Positions 1 through 6,913 of a DNA stretch of 64,000 bases are shown piece by piece. Location of the stretch: IMG/VR virus record IMGVR_UViG_3300046532_004322, positions 17,329 to 81,328 of that record. One strand, 5' to 3'. Position 1 is the first letter of the stretch; each line of letters begins with the position of its first letter. This stretch comes from a virus. Both the position numbers and the translations under genes were made by a program. The notes beneath the pieces were generated by a model. It was not told the origin of the DNA. It saw only the letters and a list, made by a program, of their open reading frames with translations, and ran no database searches.

Positions 1-1138
1 CTTCATTTACTGAATTCCAAAACATATTGGCTGGTATAAAATCTCCATGAATTAAATGAGTTGTTGTTTCAATTTTTCTACCAACTTTTTCAAAATCTTT
101 TAAAAAGCTTTTTACTTCAAAATCTTTACTCCTGGATTTTGTCTTTTCCAATATAAAATCAAAAGATGAATAGTTGTATTCGTATTTAATCATTTGCATA
201 TAGACATTTTTGCATGCGCCTAATATTTTATTCCATAAGTCAATACTTCTATCAAAAAATAAATACAATTCTCTCACAGAAGGGCTATTTATTTTCTGCA
301 TTACGTAACTAGATTCTTCGCTATACATATCATAATCTAATAATTTTGGCGTTCTCGATTTTAATATAGTTGGGATATTTTGATACCAATTTATTTCATC
401 TATTATCTTCTGGTTCTGTCGGGATTTTTTTACAACAGTGTTGTCTATAAATTGAATTGAATTGAAATCCCTGCCTTTTTTAATACCTTTGTTTTTAAAA
501 TATTTCTCCACGCTGCCAAAATCTAGAACTTGTAAATTTTTAGTTTTAAACTCACATCCCATCAATGTTAGGGCTGATGAAATAGTGTATTCTCCATTAA
601 TTTTTATGTCTTGTAATATTTGTTCGTTAATAGCGGAAGATAATTCTTTAGAGCTTGTTAAAAAATATACGCCTGTTAAAGCTTTATTTGTATCTGGCTG
701 TTCCTCGGGTTTTTCTAAAAAAGCATTTTTGCGAGGGTCAAACATACACCATCTAGACCAGTCTTTAACTTTAGATGTTGACACCCAATTAAACTCTTCC
801 TCGCCTGGGCTATCATGCACTATCATGTCGCCTAGCATTATCATTACAGATGTATCATCTTGTTTTTCTAATGCTGATTGAATAGAAATCGATAAACCTT
901 GATTATTTTTAGGAGCTATAATATTAACTGGTAGATTATAATCTTTTGCAACCTCTGAAATTTTTTCTTTTTGATGATTTGCGACAACATATATTTGTTC
1001 GCAACCCTGATCAATTAACCACTTTACATTGTATGCTAGCAAAGGCTTTTCTTGATAAGGTAATATGCATTTAGGGTATGCTTTGCCTAATTCAAAAAAT
1101 CTACTTCCAAGTCCTGCACAAGGCATTATACCTATCAT
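1..1138 (-). CDS. Sugar nucleotidyltransferase fused to an APH/choline-kinase-like domain (3' end outside window)
   Basis: The leftward frame starts at ATG 1138 and is open to the window edge, so the C-terminus is missing. The N-terminus reads MIGIMPCAGLGSRFFELGKA, the nucleotide-binding loop of NTP-transferase enzymes that activate sugars or choline. Further on come EKPLLAYNVKWLI and a LGDM segment that supplies the metal-binding Asp. The C-terminal part ends near the edge with THLIHGDFIPANMFW, which fits the HGDxxxxN catalytic loop of aminoglycoside phosphotransferase and choline/ethanolamine kinase folds. A nucleotidyltransferase plus kinase in one chain fits activation of a surface-glycan substituent. 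Its start overlaps the stop of the HAD gene as ATGA, so translation is probably coupled. The substrate is unknown. Confidence 0.75.
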   Translation of the reverse strand, partial: MIGIMPCAGLGSRFFELGKAYPKCILPYQEKPLLAYNVKWLIDQGCEQIYVVANHQKEKISEVAKDYNLPVNIIAPKNNQGLSISIQSALEKQDDTSVMIMLGDMIVHDSPGEEEFNWVSTSKVKDWSRWCMFDPRKNAFLEKPEEQPDTNKALTGVYFLTSSKELSSAINEQILQDIKINGEYTISSALTLMGCEFKTKNLQVLDFGSVEKYFKNKGIKKGRDFNSIQFIDNTVVKKSRQNQKIIDEINWYQNIPTILKSRTPKLLDYDMYSEESSYVMQKINSPSVRELYLFFDRSIDLWNKILGACKNVYMQMIKYEYNYSSFDFILEKTKSRSKDFEVKSFLKDFEKVGRKIETTTHLIHGDFIPANMFWNSVNE

Positions 1139-1527
1139 TCAACACCCCCTGTTATCGTATTGAAATTCTTAACAAACATTTCAGGCGTCATAGCTTTATC
1201 ATCTACGTACACCGCTGCCCATGTTTTACCTAGTATTAACTCATCATACGGTATTTGGTGTTTTTTGAGAGAGTGTTTTATTTCCTTCTCTACTTCCTTA
1301 GCCACATCCTCAATATTGTTATTACTCCTACCCATACCTCTAGCTGTATGTAGAACCACTCTCCAACCAAGCTGTTTTAGATTTTTTATCTTCTCGACAA
1401 CTGATTCAATTGGTTTGCTATTTGCATAATCTCTATCTTTTGTAGTTAATACAGTTTCGTCTATATCAAAAACGATTGTTTTGTCTGCACTGATATTATT
1501 TTTAATATTGACAGCCTCCAGGATCAA
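1135..1527 (-). CDS. HAD-superfamily phosphatase, capsule-biosynthesis type
   Basis: A 130-residue protein with the HAD nucleophile motif FDIDET (Asp21 and Asp23). Motif II sits in LHTARGMG near residue 60, and the closing acidic motif is YVDDKA near residue 107. Small HAD proteins of this shape are common in polysaccharide and nucleotide-sugar operons, where they dephosphorylate sugar intermediates; the substrate cannot be read from sequence. Position supports that role: it lies between a cupin and a sugar nucleotidyltransferase, overlapping the cupin by 26 bp and the nucleotidyltransferase by 4 bp. It is compact, with little room for a cap domain. Confidence 0.75.
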   Translation of the reverse strand: MILEAVNIKNNISADKTIVFDIDETVLTTKDRDYANSKPIESVVEKIKNLKQLGWRVVLHTARGMGRSNNNIEDVAKEVEKEIKHSLKKHQIPYDELILGKTWAAVYVDDKAMTPEMFVKNFNTITGGVE

Positions 1528-1924
1528 TTTTATTAAGTTGTCTATTAATTTTTTTCCAGAAGGATTCAGATTTTTTCCATCTTAATGTTATAACTAAGCT
1601 ATTTTCCAGGAACTCAAATTCATGAGGAGCATCTGGGCTCCAGTATATGTAATCCCCCTCTTCTTTCATAAAAAAATCTTCTTTACCGAAATTCATCCTT
1701 ATCTTACCATACACTATTATGGCAAGGGTTATGTCTTTTTTATTTAAAACTTTCTTAGGCTTGCGTAAAAGACCTTTTTTTTCTTTTTGAAACTTTAATT
1801 CAAAGTCTTTGGAGTTAAAGTTATTGTCCTCGACGAAAGATCCTATGATCCAGTCTTTGTATTGGTTTTTATGAGTAGAAAAGAAATGACCAGTTTTAAT
1901 TTTAGGGACAAGGGGGGTATTCAC
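1502..1924 (-). CDS. Cupin-like small protein
   Basis: The body has a KTGHFF segment, DWIIGSFV, an ITLAIIVYGKIRMNF strand and SPDAPHEFEFLE, the pattern of a single-domain cupin with a late His/Glu pair. Such proteins in sugar operons are often epimerases or isomerases, but I cannot assign a reaction. An ATG at 1987 would overlap the fibre gene by 86 bp across its conserved Cys-rich end. GTG at 1924 (VNTPLVPKIKTG) keeps the whole fold and cuts the overlap to 23 bp, so I prefer it. The 3' end overlaps the HAD gene. Confidence 0.5.
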   Translation of the reverse strand: MNTPLVPKIKTGHFFSTHKNQYKDWIIGSFVEDNNFNSKDFELKFQKEKKGLLRKPKKVLNKKDITLAIIVYGKIRMNFGKEDFFMKEEGDYIYWSPDAPHEFEFLENSLVITLRWKKSESFWKKINRQLNKIDPGGCQY

Positions 1925-3202
1925 AGTTATTGTTCGGGTCTCTTGATATAAATGATCCGTCAGGACATTGAAGTACGGCTGGGTCACAACCAGAGGCTGC
2001 CTCGGCAGTCTCTGTAGGGGTTAGGCTAGGAGTAACGGTCTCTGTGGGGGTTAGGCTAGGAGTAGCGGTCTCTGTGGGGGTTAGGCTAGGAGTAACGGTC
2101 TCTGTAGGGGTCGAGGATGGGGGTGAGGCCGATGCAGGGCCACCGTTTTCATAATGCCAGTCTTGGATAAGATTAACGGAATAAAGTTGTGAGTTTATAC
2201 ATGGATCATCAGTACAAAGAATTGACATTGATACATCCAAGGGGTAAATTTGCTCACTGGTAAAGCCCATTATCCATCCTATATAATCGTCTCTGTCATA
2301 AGTTAAGTCGTCATTGCAGTCAAAATAAAAAGTATCTCTATTGTCAAAGGAAGAGTTCGATAATAATTCAACATTAGTTACTTCTCCGCTGGCAGATTCC
2401 ACGACCTCAGAGAAGCTAACTGAGGCTATTGTATCGTCATCCACGAGGCGAAGAACAATTTGCGTGGGAGGGCCATTTTTGAACTTTATGGCAATGGGAC
2501 CATCTTTAATATCAAAAGACGACCAATCGCTTAAAGATAAATTATTGGAGTCGCCAACGGCACCTTCAGAAACAAAGCTATAATCAATAGTCTCGGTTTC
2601 GGCATTAAAGAAAACGGTAAAAGAACCAACTCCGTCTAGAATGAAAGTCCCACCAGGATTTACGCCGCTTAGAGCTTGGGATATTTCCGTTAATTGAGTA
2701 ATTGGGCTATTAGAGAAAAAGCCCGTAGGTAAAAGAGGGAGGGTTAGATCATTTAAAAGTTTTTTTTTATATCACTGCACTTGACATACTTGATGCCAAA
2801 ATCACAGCTTTCATATAATACTCCATACTTTTTTAAATGAGGTCTGTATATCGGGGTGTGACTTTCGTTAATTGTGAAGTCACCTTTTCCAGTAAGCTTT
2901 ACTCTCGTATAAGCAAAATTATATATTTCTTTATAATGAAACGTTTCAGAAAGAGAAGCTTGGACGTCAGCATAAAAAATCGTTATCCAGTTAGCGCCCA
3001 CAGAAGGGTCGCCGTTGGTTACTTGAACGGAAACGGAGCAGCTTAATGGAGATGTATCACTAACTATGAAGTGATACGAATGAGTATTATACAAATGTAT
3101 TGGTATATACTCGGTATAATTAACCCCTGAAGAACTAGCTTCAAGAATTGATTGGGAAAAAATTTCTGCTCCCCGCGACTGAGTTATTTCAGAATAAGAC
3201 AT
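1902..3202 (-). CDS. Tail fibre or adhesin-like protein made by a predicted -1 frameshift
   Basis: Two leftward frames appear to encode one protein. The first (3202 to 2753, 149 aa) ends shortly after a run of nine A. There its codons read AAA AAA AAC, a perfect A_AAA_AAC slippery heptamer at about 2759-2765. The -1 frame is open from there to 1902 and has no ATG, GTG or TTG until a GTG at 2444, so it has no good start of its own. Slippage gives about 433 residues. The C-terminal part has three 10-residue Thr/Pro repeats (TPTETVTPSL type), then a Cys-rich end with CPDGSFISRDP and CEYPPCP. It lies between sugar genes, so a receptor-binding or decorated surface protein is plausible. A one-base error in the A9 run is the main alternative. 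Confidence 0.6.
2011..2100 (-). repeat. Three 30-bp tandem repeats encoding TVTPSLTPTE units
   Basis: Units at 2011-2040, 2041-2070 and 2071-2100 differ by only a few bases. They sit in frame in the Thr/Pro stalk of the fibre-like gene, so unit gain or loss would change stalk length without breaking the frame. Confidence 0.85.
2759..2765 (-). promoter_or_regulatory. Candidate -1 ribosomal frameshift site A_AAA_AAC
   Basis: Read leftward, the zero frame is ATA AAA AAA AAC TTT TAA. The last heptamer before the stop matches the classic X_XXY_YYZ slippery site in the correct register. A weak downstream stem (GGGCT ... AGCCC) lies about 35-55 nt further on. I see no strong pseudoknot. Confidence 0.5.
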
Positions 3203-3230
3203 TAAGTGTAATTATGCTTTACGAACATAA

Positions 3231-3253
3231 GTTACACATCTTTACACTAAAAA
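3231..3253 (-). promoter_or_regulatory. GTGTA-type candidate late promoter
   Basis: Read leftward this is TTTTTAGTGTAAAGATGTGTAAC, two GTGTAA boxes about 30-50 nt upstream of ATG 3202. The motif recurs upstream of several other leftward genes. Confidence 0.35.
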
Positions 3254-3259
3254 TCTTAA

Positions 3260-4201
3260 TTATTTTCTAGAGTCAGCCTCAAGCTTGTTTTTTAAATACC
3301 ATTCAATAGTTAACTTCAGGCCAACTTCAAAAGAGACTGGCTTGAAATCTGGGAATTTTCTCCTCATTCTTTCTACATCGAGAACTTTCCTGGGGACGCC
3401 ATTGGGCTTTGACGAGTCCCAAGTTAAGGCTCCTTCGTATTTTATATATTTTGAAACAAGTTCAGCAAGCTCAAGTATGGTGGTTCCTTGACCAGTGCCA
3501 ATATTTATTGGTTCTAAATCATGCTCTAGCTCAACAGATCTAACTATGGCTTCAGCCGCATCTTTCACATATAAAAATTCCCTAATTGGGCTTCCGTCCC
3601 CCCAGTTGATTGTAAATGGGCTACCCTTTTCCTTCTCATCGGAAAATCTTTTTATTAAGGCAGCAACGACATGAGATCGATATTCGGTAAAAACGTCGTT
3701 TTCTCCATATAGATTAGTTAAACAAAGATGGTTTCCTTCGATGCCATATTGTTTATGGTAAGACTGTTGGGCAATTAACTGTATCTTTTTTGAGGAACCA
3801 TATCCAATAACGGATTCATGCATGGGGCCGCTCCAGAAGTCTTCTTCCTTCATGAAGCCTGCGACATCTCCAGGGTATGCACAGGCAGAACCAACTGAAA
3901 CTATTTTTTTTACGGAATTATGAGCCGCAGCTTCAAAAAGATTGGTTGTCATTAATGTATTTCTATTAAAAAGATTAGCTGGCTCTTCCGTATTAATCTT
4001 TAATCCTCCATAGTAAGCCGCAGAATGAATTATAACCGAAGGCCTGTATTTCTCTAGATATTTGTAGGTAGAGAAATAATCGTATAGATTACATTCGGAG
4101 CTAGACGGGGATATTATTGTCTCATATTTTTCCGAACACTTGGAAACTATTTGTCGCCCAAGAAACCCAGATCCCCCCGTTATCATTATTTTATCATACA
4201 T
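3260..4201 (-). CDS. fcl: GDP-L-fucose synthase
   Basis: An NADPH-dependent epimerase-reductase that turns GDP-4-keto-6-deoxy-D-mannose into GDP-L-fucose. The 313-residue length matches the family. Visible hallmarks are the Rossmann loop GGSGFLG at residues 9-15, VSVGSACAYPG, the catalytic YGSSK, LCLTNLYGENDVF followed by SHVVAALIKRF, WGDGSPIREFLYV and DSSKPNGVPRKVLD. Together these separate it from generic epimerases. Its direct substrate is the product of the Gmd gene two genes upstream. It overlaps the intervening epimerase by 8 bp, so the three are probably one transcript. Confidence 0.9.
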   Translation of the reverse strand: MYDKIMITGGSGFLGRQIVSKCSEKYETIISPSSSECNLYDYFSTYKYLEKYRPSVIIHSAAYYGGLKINTEEPANLFNRNTLMTTNLFEAAAHNSVKKIVSVGSACAYPGDVAGFMKEEDFWSGPMHESVIGYGSSKKIQLIAQQSYHKQYGIEGNHLCLTNLYGENDVFTEYRSHVVAALIKRFSDEKEKGSPFTINWGDGSPIREFLYVKDAAEAIVRSVELEHDLEPINIGTGQGTTILELAELVSKYIKYEGALTWDSSKPNGVPRKVLDVERMRRKFPDFKPVSFEVGLKLTIEWYLKNKLEADSRK

Positions 4202-5126
4202 TTTTATATTTACTCCTATTATCTAAGGCTGGAGAGGCATCAATTAATTCTTTAATACCCTGCTCGACGGTTTTTGAAATTGAAAATCCTGCATCATTGA
4301 TTTTTTTATAAGAAACCTCATAGTTTCTCTTGTCCTCGTCTTCGCCTATCTCTGCAAAGTGAAGATAGTAATCAACTTTATCTTTTATCATTAAAGCTAT
4401 CTCTTCTTTATTGTAATTATTGAAATCCCCGCCAACGTTAAATGTGTTATTTTTCATTGAGTCGTAATTTTCAATAGCATATACAATACTCTTTGCCATA
4501 TCGTCCACATGAATAAAAGTCCTCTTGAATGTTTTTTCAAACATGACGAGAAGCTTATTGTTTATAGCTTGATAAACAAAGTCATTAATCAATAAGTCAA
4601 GCCTCATTCTGGGGGATAGACCAAATGCAGTTGCAAATCGATAAGCAACCGCACCATTTTCATTTAAAAATATTTCTTCAGCTTCTGTTTTAGTTTTTCC
4701 ATATAAGCTGATTGGGTTAAGCGGAGTCTCCTCCGTACAAATTTCGTTTTCTATAATTCCATAATTAGATCCAGTCGAGGCATAAACAGTACCTTGATCT
4801 TTCGATAGCAATGAAGATATAAGTCTAGACGAATCCACGTTCACGGATTTAGCAAGATCAGGATTTTTCCTACAAGCAGGGAATCCTACTATTGCTGCTA
4901 AATGAATTACGAATTCAAAATTATGAACGAGGGGTTCCATAAAAGCCTTGTCCCTGGCGTCGCCTTTTATGAATTTAAATTTAGAATTTTTAAAATGATG
5001 TATTAATGTGTGACCATTATCATACATTAAGTTATCTACGACACAAACCTTATACCCTTTATCGAGAAGTTGTGGAACTAAAACGGAGCCTACATATCCA
5101 GCGCCCCCTGTAACCAATATCTTCAT
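4194..5126 (-). CDS. NAD-dependent nucleotide-sugar epimerase/dehydratase
   Basis: A 310-residue extended short-chain dehydrogenase. The NAD loop GGAGYVG is at residues 7-13, HLAAIVG follows near 75, a SNYG segment replaces the usual SSxxVYG, YGKTK supplies the YxxxK pair, and RTFIHVDDMA and NVGG are present. It resembles UDP- or GDP-hexose 4-epimerases, but the substrate is uncertain. It sits between Gmd and Fcl, overlapping them by 4 and 8 bp, so it may make a second GDP-sugar branch or another donor for the glycosyltransferase. Confidence 0.8.
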   Translation of the reverse strand: MKILVTGGAGYVGSVLVPQLLDKGYKVCVVDNLMYDNGHTLIHHFKNSKFKFIKGDARDKAFMEPLVHNFEFVIHLAAIVGFPACRKNPDLAKSVNVDSSRLISSLLSKDQGTVYASTGSNYGIIENEICTEETPLNPISLYGKTKTEAEEIFLNENGAVAYRFATAFGLSPRMRLDLLINDFVYQAINNKLLVMFEKTFKRTFIHVDDMAKSIVYAIENYDSMKNNTFNVGGDFNNYNKEEIALMIKDKVDYYLHFAEIGEDEDKRNYEVSYKKINDAGFSISKTVEQGIKELIDASPALDNRSKYKNV

Positions 5127-6148
5127 AATAAATTGTAATCGTGATTATACATTTTTTCTACCAAGCCCATAAAAGAACATTTTGGATTCCAGCCTAATTC
5201 ACTAATTGCTAATGCAGGGTTTCCTTGTAATAAATTTACTTCTGCTGGTCTATAATATTCAGGATTGACTTTTACTAAAACATTATCTCTGTCGTCAGTA
5301 AATTTCTCATCAACATCCTTTCCATGAGAAGAAACTGTTATTCCTGCAACCTGAAAACATGTAGTTATAAAATCCCTAACAGTATTGACTTCTCCACTTG
5401 ATAAGACATACTCTTGGGGATGCTCTTGGTTAAGCATAAGCCAAATGCCTTCGATGAAATCTTCAGCATCACTCCAGTCTCTCTCTGCATTCATATTTCC
5501 AACTTCAAGTGGGATTATTTCAGTGCCATTCTCTATTGATTTTTTAATTTTCGCAATTGTTGATGTTATTTTTCTAGTAACAAATTCATAACCTCTCCTT
5601 GTACCTTCGTGATTAAACAGGAAGCCTTGAATTGCATAAATTCCATAAGACTCCCTGTATACCTTAACTAGGTGCCTTGCTGATGCTTTTGATGCACCGT
5701 AAGGGCTTCTTGGTCTAAGAGGATGCTTTTCATCTTGAGGTGAATAAATAACATCACCAAATTCTTCAGAAGACCCTGCATTATAAAATCTACATTTAGG
5801 ATGATGCGTTCTAATGGATTCAAGTATATCTAAAACTGAAGTAGAATTAACTTCGAAAGTTTGCTTTGGAAAGTCCCAACTAGAACCAACAAAACTTTGG
5901 GCGGCGAAATTAATAAAATAATCTGGTTTGTATTTTAAGATGGATTGTTCTATGCTATGAGAATCAGATAGGTCAATATTTACAAGTTTAAAACGATTGC
6001 TATTAATATGATTAATGTTAACATGATTTGTAACACTAAGTCTTCTTACCCCTCCATAAATTTTATAATCAGTATTATTGAGAAGATAGTCTACCATGAA
6101 ACTTCCATCTTGGCCTGAAATTCCAGTCGTTATTATAGTTTTATTCAT
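5123..6148 (-). CDS. gmd: GDP-mannose 4,6-dehydratase
   Basis: The first committed step to GDP-fucose and related 6-deoxy sugars: GDP-mannose to GDP-4-keto-6-deoxymannose. The 341-residue length is normal. Diagnostic segments are TGISGQDGSF at the N-terminus (the Gmd form of the NADP loop), NFAAQSFVGSSWDFP, the catalytic GSSEEFGD and SPYGASK, the FNHEGTRRGYEFVTRKI block, and ERDWSDAEDFIEGIWLML. These are very close to bacterial Gmd. It overlaps the epimerase gene by 4 bp. GDP-mannose itself must come from the host, because no mannose pathway genes are in the window. Confidence 0.93.
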   Translation of the reverse strand: MNKTIITTGISGQDGSFMVDYLLNNTDYKIYGGVRRLSVTNHVNINHINSNRFKLVNIDLSDSHSIEQSILKYKPDYFINFAAQSFVGSSWDFPKQTFEVNSTSVLDILESIRTHHPKCRFYNAGSSEEFGDVIYSPQDEKHPLRPRSPYGASKASARHLVKVYRESYGIYAIQGFLFNHEGTRRGYEFVTRKITSTIAKIKKSIENGTEIIPLEVGNMNAERDWSDAEDFIEGIWLMLNQEHPQEYVLSSGEVNTVRDFITTCFQVAGITVSSHGKDVDEKFTDDRDNVLVKVNPEYYRPAEVNLLQGNPALAISELGWNPKCSFMGLVEKMYNHDYNLL

Positions 6149-6180
6149 ACATAAGCATGTTAAAGATTAAATTGGAAAAA

Positions 6181-6900
6181 TCAACAAATAGAAGCTTTAA
6201 AATAATTATCTTTTATTTTTTCTAGTTTCCATTTTTTTTTAACATCAGATTTAAGCCAAGGATCTCTTTTGCAAAACAGCCTATTTGATTCTATTTTATG
6301 AGATAAAGCTTTGTTAATGTTTTTATATTCAACGTTTCCGAATTCTTGTTGGTTTACTATTCTTTCTAGGTCTTCGTTTGGTATATGATAAATATCTTTA
6401 GGCTTTATATATTTCCGCTTAACTCCTGAATTACTCATGCGATTATAAAGATCGTCATCATCAAATCCGTAGGATACTATTCTTTCGTTGTATCCATTTA
6501 TGTTATCAAAGGCTTGTCGAAAAAAATATACCTGACCGTTAAGGTGGTTTTCATTTTCGTTTCTTGCGAGCTTCCAAGACCCTCTAAAGAAACTATTTGA
6601 ACTAAGCCGATAAAGATCTAAGAAATTGGAAGGAAGGATTATGTCGGAATCAAGCTTTAGAACCTTGTCGAAAGTGGTTTGTGAAACGGCAAGATTGTAA
6701 GCCCATGACAATACCCACCTGAACATTTTGTCAACTCTAATGAGCTTAATTCTAGAATCATTCAAAAGCTCAATATTTTTAATTAAGGGCTTTTGAGAAG
6801 ACCAATCGACAATTATTATTTCATCTATGTTTTCGACTTTTAACCAATATCTTAAGGAGGATAGTAAATTTCTGTTTCTATCCATGCAACAGCATGCAAT
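6181..6900 (-). CDS. Glycosyltransferase, GT-A (family 2 or galactosyltransferase type)
   Basis: About 240 residues. The first strand is IACCCMDRNRN, followed by IDEIIIVDWSS, then the metal-binding DSD in VLKLDSDIILP, and NGYNERIVSYGFDDDDLYNRM, the acceptor-side motif of galactosyltransferase-like GT-A enzymes. The start is unclear. A strong Shine-Dalgarno-like AAGGAAGGG at 6907-6915 lies 6 nt before an in-frame ATT (6898-6900), giving MACCCMDRN. In-frame GTG 6930 and ATG 6957 would start inside the reductase gene, and ATG 6885 would remove the first beta strand. It probably uses the sugar nucleotide made by its neighbours. Confidence 0.78.
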   Translation of the reverse strand: MACCCMDRNRNLLSSLRYWLKVENIDEIIIVDWSSQKPLIKNIELLNDSRIKLIRVDKMFRWVLSWAYNLAVSQTTFDKVLKLDSDIILPSNFLDLYRLSSNSFFRGSWKLARNENENHLNGQVYFFRQAFDNINGYNERIVSYGFDDDDLYNRMSNSGVKRKYIKPKDIYHIPNEDLERIVNQQEFGNVEYKNINKALSHKIESNRLFCKRDPWLKSDVKKKWKLEKIKDNYFKASIC

Positions 6901-6913
6901 TGACGTCCCTTCC

